A stretch of 64,000 bases of DNA from Burkholderiaceae bacterium (GCA_024235895.1 JACKLM010000002.1:1-64000), one strand, 5' to 3'; positions 1 through 9,269 are shown, counted from the stretch's first letter. Notes: generated from the letters alone by a model not told the origin. Translations and numbers: made by a program.

Positions 1-1
1 T

Positions 2-463
2 GACCAGATTACCAAGCTGGTTCTGGCCCGATTCAAGGGCCACGGCATGGCTGAGCTGGTCGGCGCCATCCTGCGCGCTCAGGGATTCAGCACCCACATG
101 AGTCCGCCAGGCCCGGATGGGGGCATCGACATCCTGGCCGCGCCAGGCACGTTCGGGTTCTCCGAGCCACGCATCTGCGTACAGGTGAAGTCTCAGCAGA
201 GCCCCATCGAGCGCACGGTGCTGGACGCGCTGGGCGGTGTGATGAAGAAGGTCAACGCCACCCATGGCCTGCTGGTGTGCTGGGGCGGGTTCAAGAGCAG
301 CATCGACCGTGACGAGACTCAGCAGTTCTTTCATATCCGTCTGTGGGACGCCGATGACCTGATCGACGAGCTGCTGCGCGTCTACGACAAGCTCGACGCT
401 GACCTTCGGGCATTGGTCCCGCTCAAGCGGGTCTGGACGCTGGCGGCGCCAGAGGACGCGTAG
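2..463 (+). CDS. Mrr-like restriction endonuclease domain protein, 5' end outside window
   Basis: The reading frame is open from base 2 with no stop before the first ATG at 47, so the true start lies upstream of the window and only the C-terminal part is visible. The visible part carries the PD-(D/E)XK Mrr-type core: GxDGGIDI near residue 25 of the ATG-started form, then VQVKS near residue 46, which supply the acidic residue and the Q-x-K pair that bind metal and cut DNA. Mrr-type enzymes cleave DNA in restriction or, less often, in repair. It sits about 80 nt upstream of a HipA_2/DUF3037 pair on the same strand, in a stretch less GC-rich than the rest. This suggests an acquired defence-type patch. 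The target and specificity domain cannot be judged from this fragment. Confidence 0.75.
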   Translation, partial: DQITKLVLARFKGHGMAELVGAILRAQGFSTHMSPPGPDGGIDILAAPGTFGFSEPRICVQVKSQQSPIERTVLDALGGVMKKVNATHGLLVCWGGFKSSIDRDETQQFFHIRLWDADDLIDELLRVYDKLDADLRALVPLKRVWTLAAPEDA

Positions 464-539
464 TCGTTCGGTCAACTGGTGTTGCACACCTTGCCAGAAG
501 CCTCCTACTGTTCTCGCATCCGTCAAAGATCTGAACTCG

Positions 540-1343
540 ATGCTTGAAGGTCTATCCGCCACACGCTTCGACCGCCGGATGACCCGGGGTCGCACGGGCC
601 CATTCCTGCTGGAGTGTGAGGGCACCACGGGGAACGTGGTGGAGGTGGTCGCCAAGGTCACCAGCGCGCAGTTGCCGGTAGAGGGGCTTGTGCGGGAGGC
701 GCTCGGCGCGATGTTGGCTGCCGACCTCGGCCTGCCGGTGCCCGCCTGTTTCTGCGTCGCGCTTTCGCCCGCGTTCGTGGCAGCGGTGTCAAGCTCGCAC
801 CCTACGGAAGGCGCGGCGCTTGCAGCGGCCATCCCGATCGCTTTCGGGTCGGCAAAGCTGCCCGCTGGTTTCGCTGCCTGGATGCCGGAGCGTCGCCTGC
901 CAAAGGCCATGCGGAAGTCGGCGGCTGAAATCTATGCCTTCGATCTGCTCATTCAGAATCCAGACCGGCGGCCAGACAACCCGAACCTACAGTCCAAGGG
1001 CGACCACTTCGCCATCTTTGATCACGAAATGGCGCTTGTCACTGAGGGAGTTCTGTTCTGGCGGCCGCCCTGGGAAGCCGGTGCTCTGGATGCCCTGGGC
1101 GCACCGGCCCGGCATGTGCTCCACCCCGCGCTGCGCGGCAGCCAGCCTGATCTGGCCCGCCTGGTAGGCGCCTGGGAAGCTATCGACGACGCCAGGCTGG
1201 CAACCTATCGCGCCGCGCTTCCCCCCGAATGGACCCCCGCTCCGCAGGTGGAGCACACTGCGGAAACCGCCATCGACTTCCTTCGCGAGCTACGCGACCA
1301 TATCCAACCCGCCATGCGCGAGATCTTGAGGACATTGGCATGA
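540..1343 (+). CDS. HipA_2-type kinase-like protein
   Basis: This 267-aa protein resembles the short HipA_2 family, kinase-fold relatives of the HipA toxin. A glycine-poor N-lobe contains a VVAKV stretch (residues 36-40) with the putative ATP-binding lysine. The catalytic-loop motif NPDRRPDNPN (about 140-149) and the metal-binding DHEM (about 161-164) follow, so both kinase motifs look intact. Full HipA proteins are about 440 aa and have an N-terminal subdomain absent here. The stop overlaps the start of the DUF3037 gene in ATGA, so the two are translationally coupled. HipA kinases phosphorylate translation factors, but the target of HipA_2 proteins is not something I can state. No HipB-like repressor is visible beside it. 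Confidence 0.75.
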   Translation: MLEGLSATRFDRRMTRGRTGPFLLECEGTTGNVVEVVAKVTSAQLPVEGLVREALGAMLAADLGLPVPACFCVALSPAFVAAVSSSHPTEGAALAAAIPIAFGSAKLPAGFAAWMPERRLPKAMRKSAAEIYAFDLLIQNPDRRPDNPNLQSKGDHFAIFDHEMALVTEGVLFWRPPWEAGALDALGAPARHVLHPALRGSQPDLARLVGAWEAIDDARLATYRAALPPEWTPAPQVEHTAETAIDFLRELRDHIQPAMREILRTLA

Positions 1344-2203
1344 GCAACAAGACCGCCTACACCTACACGGTGCTGCGCTACGTGCATGACATTGCCACCG
1401 GCGAGTTCCTGAACGTCGGCGTGGCACTGCTCGCGCCGGAGCGCCACTACGTCAGCGCCTTGTGCAGAACGACCTACGGTCGCTTGCGGGAGGTGTTCCC
1501 CTCGTTGGATGGTGAGTCGTTCCGTGCGGCCATGCGACACGTGACGCACGAGTTCGAGCGATTCCAGAAGGAACTGGCCGAGGAACTACCACTGAAGCAG
1601 ACATCGAATGGGATCATGGGCTACGCGCATGCTGTCCTCGGTGCCGACGACAGTTCGCTCCAATGGTCCCCGATGGGTTCGGGGCTCTGCAACGATCCCT
1701 GGCTAACACTGGAACAACTCTATGAGCGGTTCGTCATGGCCAACGAGCCGCGATCACCTGCGCACCGGCGACACGACGAGGATGTGTGGAAGCGGTTCAG
1801 CCTCGAACTGCAGCAGCGGCAGGTTCTTCGCCACTTCGCGAAGAAGACCATCGCCGTGGACGACGATCAGATCGAGTTCAAACACGCCTGGAAGAACGGG
1901 GTCTGGCACTGTCTGGCGCCGGTTTCGTTCGACCTCGCTTCGGCCGATTCGATCCGCGAGAAGGCGCACAAATGGCTTGGGCAACTCACGAGCGTGTCCA
2001 AGGCCAGCGAAGACTTCAAGCTGTACTTCCTGGTCGGGGAGCCAGCGCTTCCAGAGCTGCGGCCGGCCTTCGAGTCGGCGATCAGCATTCTTGGAAAGTC
2101 GACGGTCGAGCAAGAGGTGGTACCGGAGAGCGAGGCTGGAGCCCTGAGCGAGCGACTTGCCGCCGAGGTGCATGCGCACGAGAAGTCGGCGGGGACCGGC
2201 TGA
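1340..2203 (+). CDS. DUF3037 family protein paired with HipA_2 kinase
   Basis: The start at 1340 is chosen because its ATG overlaps the stop of the kinase gene; a longer open frame begins at 1229 but lies inside the kinase gene. The 287-aa product begins with the DUF3037 signature, TYTVLRYVHD then GEFLNVGVALL in the first 35 residues. A variable, charged C-terminal half follows. No signal peptide or membrane segment is seen, so it should be cytoplasmic. DUF3037 genes often neighbour HipA_2 genes, which fits a two-component module in which this protein is the partner or regulator of the kinase. Whether it is an antitoxin is inference only. Confidence 0.7.
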   Translation: MSNKTAYTYTVLRYVHDIATGEFLNVGVALLAPERHYVSALCRTTYGRLREVFPSLDGESFRAAMRHVTHEFERFQKELAEELPLKQTSNGIMGYAHAVLGADDSSLQWSPMGSGLCNDPWLTLEQLYERFVMANEPRSPAHRRHDEDVWKRFSLELQQRQVLRHFAKKTIAVDDDQIEFKHAWKNGVWHCLAPVSFDLASADSIREKAHKWLGQLTSVSKASEDFKLYFLVGEPALPELRPAFESAISILGKSTVEQEVVPESEAGALSERLAAEVHAHEKSAGTG

Positions 2204-2442
2204 TCGCACAGCGGTCGACTGCTATCTTGTTGCTCACAAGCGACAAGCCCTTTCCTGCCCCCCAGCCCCCAATTCCTGTGTACCCACACGTGTACCCGCC
2301 CAAGAGCCCGATCCCGGAAACCCAGCATCCATGCGCCTTCCCGGCCGATCTCCCTGAGCAGGTGCAGAACATCGAGTAGGGCCACGCTCCCCTGCCCCCA
2401 GCCCGGTTCCGCCGGCCTCGCCCGGCACGGGCGACTTGCCGC

Positions 2443-3468
2443 TCAGCGCGTCGCCGCCACCCACCCCGCGCGCGACCCGAACAGCCAGCGCCCGGCGCCC
2501 GCCGGCAGCGCCGCGGTCAGCGTCAGCCGGTCGTCGCGTGGCGCGGCGCTGAAGCTGCGACCGCCGTCGCCGCTGTGGGCGACATGGCCGTCCAGGCCCA
2601 CCGCGACGACCTCGTCGCCCTGCACCGCGATCGCGGTGATCGATCCCTTGCCGCCGCTGTCGAGCGCCTGCCAGCTCGCGCCGCCATCGGCGCTGCGCCA
2701 CAGCGACCCGCGCTGGCCGCCGACGAGCAGGCTGCCGTCGCGCATCACCGCGCCGCTCCACAGCGAGCCCCGGTAGCCGGTGTCGAGGTAGCTCCAGGTC
2801 TGGCCGCGGTCGTCTGAGCGCAGCAGCTTGCCCTGCTCGGCGGTCGCGTACAGCCGGCCGTCGCGGTCGGCGAACAGCGCGAGCAGGTTCAGGTCGGCGC
2901 GCCTGGCACCGGGTGCGGCCTCGATCGCGACCTCGCGCCAGTGGCGCCCGCCGTCGTCGGTCACCAGCACCAGCGACCACAGCCCGACCGCCACACCATG
3001 CATCGGGTCGCTGAAGTGGACGGCGAACAGCGGCCGGTCCTGCTCCAGATCCATGCGCTGCACGGCCCAGGTCTGGCCGCCATCGGTCGTCACCAGGATC
3101 GCGCCCCAGTGGCCGACCGCCCAGCCGCGCTGGGCGTCGACGAAGTGCACCGCGGTCAGCGTCGCGTCGACCGGCACCGAGCGCGCCGGGGCGACCTCGG
3201 CCGCGCGCGCATCGGTCAGCAGCACCGTGCCGCGCTCGCCGACCGCGACCGCACGATCGCCGGCCCAGGCCGCGCCGAGCAGCAAAGCCTGGGTCGCGCT
3301 GGCGTCCAGCCGCGCCGGCCGCGGCTCGATGCGGTTCAGCGCCTCGGCGGCTTCGCCGGCGGCGCCCGCGGCGCCGGCACCGACGACCGCCGCCGCCAGC
3401 AGCAGCGTCGCCACCGCCGTTGCCCGCGCGCGCCAGCGCTGCACCCGCAGGAGGGCCGGCCCGCGCAT
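2443..3468 (-). CDS. YCF48/BNR-repeat beta-propeller protein, periplasmic
   Basis: Start chosen at 3468, where ATG overlaps the stop of the RND gene (ATGA). The 341-aa product has a basic N-terminus and a hydrophobic signal segment (about residues 14-40). Repeated units of the type W-A-V-G-x-x-G-x-x-x-x-T-x-D-G-G-x-T-W follow; examples are WAVGHWGAILVTTDGGQTW and LLRSDDRGQTW. These are the Asp-box repeats of photosystem II assembly factor YCF48-like propellers. In proteobacteria such proteins are typically encoded beside HAE3-type RND transporters and DUF1302/DUF1329 genes, as here. Its likely role is periplasmic, assisting the transporter or its cargo, but no biochemical activity can be read from the sequence. 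Confidence 0.8.
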   Translation of the reverse strand: MRGPALLRVQRWRARATAVATLLLAAAVVGAGAAGAAGEAAEALNRIEPRPARLDASATQALLLGAAWAGDRAVAVGERGTVLLTDARAAEVAPARSVPVDATLTAVHFVDAQRGWAVGHWGAILVTTDGGQTWAVQRMDLEQDRPLFAVHFSDPMHGVAVGLWSLVLVTDDGGRHWREVAIEAAPGARRADLNLLALFADRDGRLYATAEQGKLLRSDDRGQTWSYLDTGYRGSLWSGAVMRDGSLLVGGQRGSLWRSADGGASWQALDSGGKGSITAIAVQGDEVVAVGLDGHVAHSGDGGRSFSAAPRDDRLTLTAALPAGAGRWLFGSRAGWVAATR

Positions 3469-5891
3469 CAGTGCCCCAGCATCCCCGGCGCGCGCGCCGG
3501 CCGCCGCCGCGGGATCAGGCGGTCGATCCAGACCGCGAACGCCGGCAGCACCGTCATCGCCATCACCATGTTGATCATGAACATGAAGGCCAGCAGCTTG
3601 CCCATGTCGGCCTGGAACTTCAGCGCCGAGAACGACCAGGTCGCCACGCCGATCGCCAGCGTGATCGCGGTGAAGATCGTCGCCACGCCGACCTCCTGCA
3701 GCGCGTGCTCGACCGCCTCGCCGATCGCGCGCCCGGACGCCAGGTGCAGCTGCAGCCGGTTGTAGATGTAGAAGGCATAGTCGACGCCGATGCCGACCGC
3801 CAGCACCATCACCGGCAGCGTCGCCACCGTCAGCCCGATATCGAGCGCCTTCATGAAGGCGTAGCCGACGAAGGTGCCGACCGTCAGCGGCAGGCAGCAG
3901 GCGAGCACCGCACGCCAGTCGCGGTAGACGATGAACACCAGCAGCACGATGACGGCGTACACGTACAGCATCATCGGCAGCTCGCTGGTGGCGACGGCGT
4001 CGTTGACCGCCGCCAGCACGCCGGCATTGCCGGCCGCCAGCCGCAGCTCCAGCCCCGGCAGCGGCTGTGCCTCGCGGAAGGCCTTGGCGGCGTCGAGCAC
4101 ACGCTCGATCGTCTCGGTCCGGTGGTCGGCCAGGTACAGGTGCGCCGCGGTCATGCTGCAGTCCTTGCGCATCGTGCCCGGCGCGCGGCCGACCTCGAAC
4201 GACAGCGCCGAGTAGTTGGCCGGGTCGATCGGCACCGCCGACATCTTCGGGTTGCCCTCGTTGTAGCCCTCGTTGTACTGGCGCAGCTGGGTCGAGTACG
4301 AATCGATCGACTGCACCCCCGGCACGCCGCGCATCGCCAGCACGAAGCGGTCGTGCTGCTGGCCGATCGCGACCGCCTCGCACGAGTCCGGCGGCGCCTC
4401 GAAGACCACCGTCAGCCAGTCCAGCCCCATGTCGAAGCTCGATGCGATCGAGACCGCGTCACGGTTGAACCGCGCCTCGGGGCGCAGCTCGGGCGCGCCG
4501 GGCTCGAGCGTGCCGACGACACGGTCCTGGCTGTAGAGGAAGGCGAGCACGAAGACCGCCGCTGCGCCCGCCAGCACCGCCGCCGCCGGGCGCGGCTGCG
4601 CCAGCCGCGCCAGCGCCGCGATCCAGCGCGCGCGCCGCTCGCGCAGCGCCATCTGCCGCGCCGCGTAGGCCTGGCCCGGCTCGACGTAGGACGCTGCCAG
4701 TGGCAGCATGACGAGGTTGGTGACGATCTTGTACGCGACGCCGAGTGCCGCCGCGACCGCGAGCTCGCGCACCATCGGGATCGGGATCATCAGCAGCGTC
4801 ACGAAGGTGACGAAGGCCGTCACCAGCGCCAGCGTGCCCGGCACCAGCAGCGCCGAGAAGCTGGCGCGCGCGGCGTCGTGGCCGCTCTTGCCGTGCGCGA
4901 TCTCGCGCACGATGGTGTTGACCTGCTGCACGCCGTGCGACACGCCGATCGCGAACACGAGAAAAGGCACCAGCACCGCCAGCGGGTCCAGCCCGTAGCC
5001 GAGCAGCCGAAGGCTGCCGAACTGCCACACCAGCGACGCCAGCGAGCAGGCCACCGGCAGCAGCGTGTAGCGCCACGAGCGGCAGTAGCCGTAGACGGCC
5101 AGCGCCGTCAGCACCAGCGCGACGAGGCAGAATTCCAGCACCGCCGACGCACCGTCGGCGATGTCGCCGACCTGCTTGGCGAAGCCGATCATCTGGACCT
5201 CGAACGCGTCGTCCTCGTGGCGCGCGCGCAGCGCCTCGAGCACGCCGTTGTAGTCCACGTAGTCGATCCGCCGGCCCTCGGCGTCGAACTCGTTGAGCTC
5301 GGCGGTGATCATCGCGCCGTCCTGGTCGTGCGAGACGAGCAGGCCGACGAAGCCGCCCTGGCTGGCGGTGCGCGCGATCGACGCGATCGTCGCGTCGTCC
5401 AGGCCCTCGGGCGTGACGGTGCCCGGGATCAGCGGGTCGGCGCGGAAACCCTCCTCGGTGATCTCGTTGACGAAGGCGTTGGGCGTCCACAGCGAGGTCA
5501 CGCTGCCACGCGAGACATGCGGCAGGAACATCACCGCCTGCGTCACCTCGTACAGCCGGGTGAGGCCGGCGCGGGTCCAGATCGTGCCGTCGCGCGCGCG
5601 CACGACGACCGTCAGCCGGTTGGCGCCGATCAGGTCGCCGCGGTAGGTGTCGAAGGTCTGGACGTATTCGTGGCCGACCGGCAGCTGCTTGTCGAAGCCG
5701 GCGTCCATGCGCAGCTGCAGCGCGAACACGCCCATCACGAGCGTGAGCAGCACGAGTGCGGCGAGGACCGCCGCGCGGCGCGCGAACAGCGCATCCTCGA
5801 TGCGCTGGATCGCACGCGCCAGCCGCCCCGGTGCGGCCGGGGCGTGCTGCGGGTCGGCGGGCGGCGCGCCGGGGTTCGTCACGTCGATCAC
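3468..5891 (-). CDS. RND superfamily (MMPL/HAE3-type) transporter
   Basis: 807 aa with the standard RND layout: one N-terminal membrane helix (about 40-60), a large periplasmic loop, five clustered helices (about 255-420), a second periplasmic loop and a final helix cluster near the C-terminus. It is shorter than AcrB-type pumps and matches the MMPL/HAE3 group, which moves lipids and other hydrophobic molecules. No membrane-fusion protein is encoded nearby. Its partners are instead a DUF1302 outer-membrane-type protein and a DUF1329 protein upstream, and a YCF48-like propeller downstream. That neighbourhood recurs in proteobacteria that use hydrophobic or terpenoid compounds. I infer envelope transport of a lipophilic substrate; direction and substrate are unknown. 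Confidence 0.85.
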   Translation of the reverse strand: MIDVTNPGAPPADPQHAPAAPGRLARAIQRIEDALFARRAAVLAALVLLTLVMGVFALQLRMDAGFDKQLPVGHEYVQTFDTYRGDLIGANRLTVVVRARDGTIWTRAGLTRLYEVTQAVMFLPHVSRGSVTSLWTPNAFVNEITEEGFRADPLIPGTVTPEGLDDATIASIARTASQGGFVGLLVSHDQDGAMITAELNEFDAEGRRIDYVDYNGVLEALRARHEDDAFEVQMIGFAKQVGDIADGASAVLEFCLVALVLTALAVYGYCRSWRYTLLPVACSLASLVWQFGSLRLLGYGLDPLAVLVPFLVFAIGVSHGVQQVNTIVREIAHGKSGHDAARASFSALLVPGTLALVTAFVTFVTLLMIPIPMVRELAVAAALGVAYKIVTNLVMLPLAASYVEPGQAYAARQMALRERRARWIAALARLAQPRPAAAVLAGAAAVFVLAFLYSQDRVVGTLEPGAPELRPEARFNRDAVSIASSFDMGLDWLTVVFEAPPDSCEAVAIGQQHDRFVLAMRGVPGVQSIDSYSTQLRQYNEGYNEGNPKMSAVPIDPANYSALSFEVGRAPGTMRKDCSMTAAHLYLADHRTETIERVLDAAKAFREAQPLPGLELRLAAGNAGVLAAVNDAVATSELPMMLYVYAVIVLLVFIVYRDWRAVLACCLPLTVGTFVGYAFMKALDIGLTVATLPVMVLAVGIGVDYAFYIYNRLQLHLASGRAIGEAVEHALQEVGVATIFTAITLAIGVATWSFSALKFQADMGKLLAFMFMINMVMAMTVLPAFAVWIDRLIPRRRPARAPGMLGH

Positions 5892-5913
5892 GCGCGCCGC
5901 GGGTCGGGCGGCC

Positions 5914-7635
5914 TCAGAAGTTGCGCGACACGAACATGCCGAAGAAGTCCCGGTCGCCCAGAGGCTGGTCGAACGGATTCTTGCCGCCGCCGTAGACGGC
6001 GTAGTTCATGCCGATCTGCCAGTTCGCCGGGTTCTGCGTCACGAGCAGGTAGAAGTTCGTGACGCGCGCCCCCTTCATGAAGTTGGCCGCCAGGTTCGGT
6101 GTGCGCCCCGCCATGGCCTGGAAGTGGTAGATGCCGGGAGTGACCTGCCAGCCCGGGATGATCGAGCCGTCGTAGACCCAGCTGAAGTCGAAGTTGAAGC
6201 CCCACGAGGTCTTGCTGCCGGCGCCGTAGACGGTGACCCCGCCGTCGTCGGACCAGTTCCAAAGCCCCGCGGCCGGCAGCTGCGCAACCGGCGTGCCGTC
6301 CGGCGCATTGCGCAGGAAGACCTTCTTCATGTCGGGGTAGTGGATGAAGACCGCCTCGGCCAGCAGGGTCGCGGTATCGGCGCCGAGCAGGTCGAGGAAG
6401 CCGCCGTGGTCGCCCGGCGTCAGGCTCAGCAGACCCGTGACGTGCATCTGCCAGCGCTTGCCGTCGATGTAGTTGTGGCACTCGCCGGCCGGCGCGAAGC
6501 CGGCGACGTTGTCGCCGACCATCGCGGGGTCGAAGCAGCTCGACAGCGTCATCGCATCCTTGGGCCGGTACGACAGCTCGGTGCCGATCGCCCAGTTGCC
6601 GAGCGGGAAGCTGACCGACGCGCCGTAGAGCTTGCGGTCCTCGAGGAAGGTCCACTGCGCCTCGGACTGGCCGTTGATGAATCGCAGGTTGGGCAGCTTG
6701 TCGTGGTAGTTCAGCGCGTAGAAGCCCCAGTTGGCCGAACTGCCGCGCGGCTGCCAGCGCAGTGCCACGCCCCACTGGCCGCTGTCGCTCGGCTCGTCGT
6801 CGGCCGCGAACGGGATCGACGGGAACTCGGGCTCGCCCAGCGCCGCCGCCGACGCCGGATCCGGGCCGAGGTAGATCGGCTGCTTGCCCTTGTCGTACAG
6901 GTCCACCGGCGACCAGTAGCCGCCCACCGGCGGGAACTTGGTGCGGTTCCAGCGCAGCTGGTAGTAGGCCTCGGCGCTGACGCCGTTGCCGAAGGACCCC
7001 GAGACGTTGATCATCGGCTCGGCCAGGAAGGCCTCCTTGAGCTGCAACCCGGGCTGCGACAGACGCTGGATGTCGATCGCGTTGGTCGAGTTGATGCCGC
7101 CGGGCAGGAACAGGCTCTCCCCCCAGTTGAGGAACTGGTTGCCCACGCGCACGCTGAATCGACGGCCGCCGCCGAAGTCCGTCGTCTTGCCGAGCCACAG
7201 GTCGAGCACGCGGACATCGTTGACGATCTCGCCCTTGGCCGCCGACGACAGCGGCGTGCGCGCGGTGTCGTCCGCCTTGGCGTCGTGCAGCCAGTTGATG
7301 CGGCCGAGGAATTTCCAGCCGTCGGGCATGTTCAGGAACAGCTCGTGGTTGCCCTTGATGTAGCCGGTGAAGAAGTCGCCGCTGCGGTAGTTCAGGTTGC
7401 CGTCGTCGCCGCTGCCCCAGCGGAAGATGTCGGCAGCGTCGCAGTACGACAGGTCGCCGACCAGCGAGCACGACGGGTTGCCCGCGCGCACGCCCAGGCC
7501 TGCGGTGATGGTCGAGTCGAAATTGCCGCGCACGCCGCCGCCGGCGTCGAAGGTGAAGGCCTGCGCGGCGGCGCCGCAGGCAGCCAGCGCGGCCAGTGCG
7601 GTGCGCCGAAGCGCCCGGGTCGTCCTCGGGGTCAT
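5914..7635 (-). CDS. DUF1302 family outer-membrane protein
   Basis: Start chosen at 7635 (ATG preceded by AGGAGA); an upstream in-frame extension to 7770 overlaps the DUF1329 gene and is not protein-like. The 573-aa product has a signal peptide (basic residues, then a hydrophobic stretch ending near QAF at about 28) and then the DUF1302 start, FDAGGGVRGNFDSTITAGLG. Alternating aromatic and polar residues and a C-terminal FxxRNF ending (C-terminal Phe) fit an outer-membrane beta-barrel. It is the second gene of the leftward DUF1329-DUF1302-RND-YCF48 operon. The family probably forms a channel for hydrophobic compounds, but this is inferred from barrel character and context rather than known. 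Confidence 0.82.
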   Translation of the reverse strand: MTPRTTRALRRTALAALAACGAAAQAFTFDAGGGVRGNFDSTITAGLGVRAGNPSCSLVGDLSYCDAADIFRWGSGDDGNLNYRSGDFFTGYIKGNHELFLNMPDGWKFLGRINWLHDAKADDTARTPLSSAAKGEIVNDVRVLDLWLGKTTDFGGGRRFSVRVGNQFLNWGESLFLPGGINSTNAIDIQRLSQPGLQLKEAFLAEPMINVSGSFGNGVSAEAYYQLRWNRTKFPPVGGYWSPVDLYDKGKQPIYLGPDPASAAALGEPEFPSIPFAADDEPSDSGQWGVALRWQPRGSSANWGFYALNYHDKLPNLRFINGQSEAQWTFLEDRKLYGASVSFPLGNWAIGTELSYRPKDAMTLSSCFDPAMVGDNVAGFAPAGECHNYIDGKRWQMHVTGLLSLTPGDHGGFLDLLGADTATLLAEAVFIHYPDMKKVFLRNAPDGTPVAQLPAAGLWNWSDDGGVTVYGAGSKTSWGFNFDFSWVYDGSIIPGWQVTPGIYHFQAMAGRTPNLAANFMKGARVTNFYLLVTQNPANWQIGMNYAVYGGGKNPFDQPLGDRDFFGMFVSRNF

Positions 7636-7708
7636 GGCTCGTCTCCTGTCGTTCGTTCGTCGTTCGTCGGCGCCCGCGGCGCGTGCCGCGGACGTGCCAG
7701 TCCGTGCT

Positions 7709-9082
7709 TCAGCGCTCGCTGACCGAGCGCAGGTTGTCGGCGGTGTAGAACTCGGGGCTGAAGCGCGCACCCTCGGGCTCGGTCATCCAGCGCACGTCGG
7801 TGCCGGTGCCGGCGGCGTGCATGTCGAACAGGTAGCGCCCCTCGGTCAGGTTGTGCTGCACGAAGGCCGAGACGTCGCAGCTGCCGGTCTCGTAGACCGG
7901 GATCAGGAAGCCCTCGCGCACCTTGGCGAGCTTGCCCTGGGCGTCGTAGTCCTCGGCCAGCACCATCCCCCAGCTGTCCTCGTCGAGGTAGAAGGTGCGC
8001 TTCGGCGCCGTGTGGCGCATGCCCGCCTTGACGGTCGCCTCGACGACCCAGACCCGATGCAGCTCGTAGCGGCGCGCGCTCGGGTCGATGAAGTCGGGCT
8101 TGGCGATGTCCTCCCACTTGCGATCGAAGGCGTAGGCGCCGAAGGCGTTGTAGGGGACGATCAGCTCCTTCTTGCCGACCAGCTTCCAGTCGAAGCGGTC
8201 GATCGTGCCGTTGAAGACGAAGGGCTCGTCCAGCGTGTACTGGTTCTCCATCCCGATCTGCGGCGAGTCGTACGAATACGACGGCATGCGCCGCACGCGC
8301 CGCTGGCCGGGGAAGTAGTAGAAGGTTTCGCTGCCGGGCTGGTCGAGGTAGAAGGCGATCGCCAGCGCTTGCCCCGCGAGCGCGGTCGGCGAGTTGTAGG
8401 CGAAGTAGGCGTAGTACTCGACCGGCGGCAGCTTGGACAGCAGGTTCGATCCCTTCGCGCCCCAGGGCATGAAGGCCGTGAACTCCTGACCGGCACGGAT
8501 CCAGGTGCTGCCGCCCTTGCGCGGCGACACCGAGGTGACGGTATTCTTGTAGTCGATGCCGACGCCGCGGTAGCGCATCTTGGCGTTCCACATCGCCTCG
8601 GTGCCGTTGGCCGCGAAGGGGAAGGGGTAGCCGGGGACGTTCGCCTCCTTCAGGCTCCAGCCGTCGGCGCCGATCTTCGCGAAGCCGACGTTCTTCTTCG
8701 TGTTGTCGGCGACGAAGCCCGGCACGCCGCAGCTGCGCCGCGACGGGTAGACGTCCATCCGGTAGCCCTTGACCTGCTCGACGATCGCGCGCTGCCCCGG
8801 CGCCAGCTTGGCCGCGTGCTGCGCGAGGTTGCCGGCATCGATGCTGAACAACGGCTTGTCGCCCTGGTGCTTCCAGTGCGCGCCGCGGGACTTGCCGAAG
8901 CTCCAGCCGCTTTGCTGCGCCTCGCTGCCGCTCCAGGCCGGGATGCTGCCGTCGGCGTTGCCGGCCTTCTCAGCGCCCGAGGGCGTCAGGTCGGTGCCCA
9001 GGCGCGAGGCGTCGGCAGCGAAGGCGGAGCTGGCCAGCGCGGCGACGGCCAGTGCGACGATCGTGGGGGCGAGGCGGTGCAT
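7709..9082 (-). CDS. DUF1329 family envelope protein
   Basis: 457 aa. A cleavable signal peptide ends at AFA (about residue 23). The DUF1329 start LGTDLTPSGAEKAGNADGSIPAWSG follows within the next 30 residues in broken form. The rest is tryptophan- and tyrosine-rich, as usual for the family, which is structurally related to LolB-like lipid-binding proteins. It heads the leftward operon, 73 nt upstream of the DUF1302 start. A MarR-type operator copy lies about 125 bp upstream of its start (9205-9224), so its expression is probably tied to the MarR gene at 18.8 kb. The likely role is lipid or hydrophobe binding in the periplasm or on the outer membrane. Confidence 0.85.
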   Translation of the reverse strand: MHRLAPTIVALAVAALASSAFAADASRLGTDLTPSGAEKAGNADGSIPAWSGSEAQQSGWSFGKSRGAHWKHQGDKPLFSIDAGNLAQHAAKLAPGQRAIVEQVKGYRMDVYPSRRSCGVPGFVADNTKKNVGFAKIGADGWSLKEANVPGYPFPFAANGTEAMWNAKMRYRGVGIDYKNTVTSVSPRKGGSTWIRAGQEFTAFMPWGAKGSNLLSKLPPVEYYAYFAYNSPTALAGQALAIAFYLDQPGSETFYYFPGQRRVRRMPSYSYDSPQIGMENQYTLDEPFVFNGTIDRFDWKLVGKKELIVPYNAFGAYAFDRKWEDIAKPDFIDPSARRYELHRVWVVEATVKAGMRHTAPKRTFYLDEDSWGMVLAEDYDAQGKLAKVREGFLIPVYETGSCDVSAFVQHNLTEGRYLFDMHAAGTGTDVRWMTEPEGARFSPEFYTADNLRSVSER

Positions 9083-9204
9083 GCGGTCTCCTCAGTCGTG
9101 GGCGACCCCGCGTGCACGGGGCCGGTGAACGTTCCATCGGTCGGGCCATGGGGCGGGCCAGGCGCCGGGCCGGTCGACGCGACCGAGGCCGCGCCGTCCG
9201 GGTG

Positions 9205-9224
9205 ATTGTTTCATTGACAACGAG
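9205..9224. promoter_or_regulatory. MarR-type operator copy 1 (upstream of DUF1329 operon)
   Basis: An inverted repeat ATTGTT-N8-AACGAG whose spacer TCATTGAC is identical to that of the operator at 18708-18727. It lies in the 187-bp gap upstream of the DUF1329 gene. The outer bases deviate from the ATCGTT/AACGAT consensus, so this copy may bind more weakly. Assignment to the MarR protein is by sequence identity with the two sites flanking its own promoter. Confidence 0.6.
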
Positions 9225-9269
9225 ATCGCCGAATCCGCAATCACCCTGAGGAACGGCGACGCCACAGGC

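Noticed and set aside
3420..6062. A long open frame (880 codons) on the + strand
   Set aside because: It is antisense to the RND transporter gene, is Arg/His/Gln-rich and matches no protein pattern. Such frames are common in GC-rich DNA.
5647..7722. Long + strand frame opposite the DUF1302 gene
   Set aside because: Composition is typical of an antisense shadow, and the minus-strand frame has a signal peptide and family motifs.
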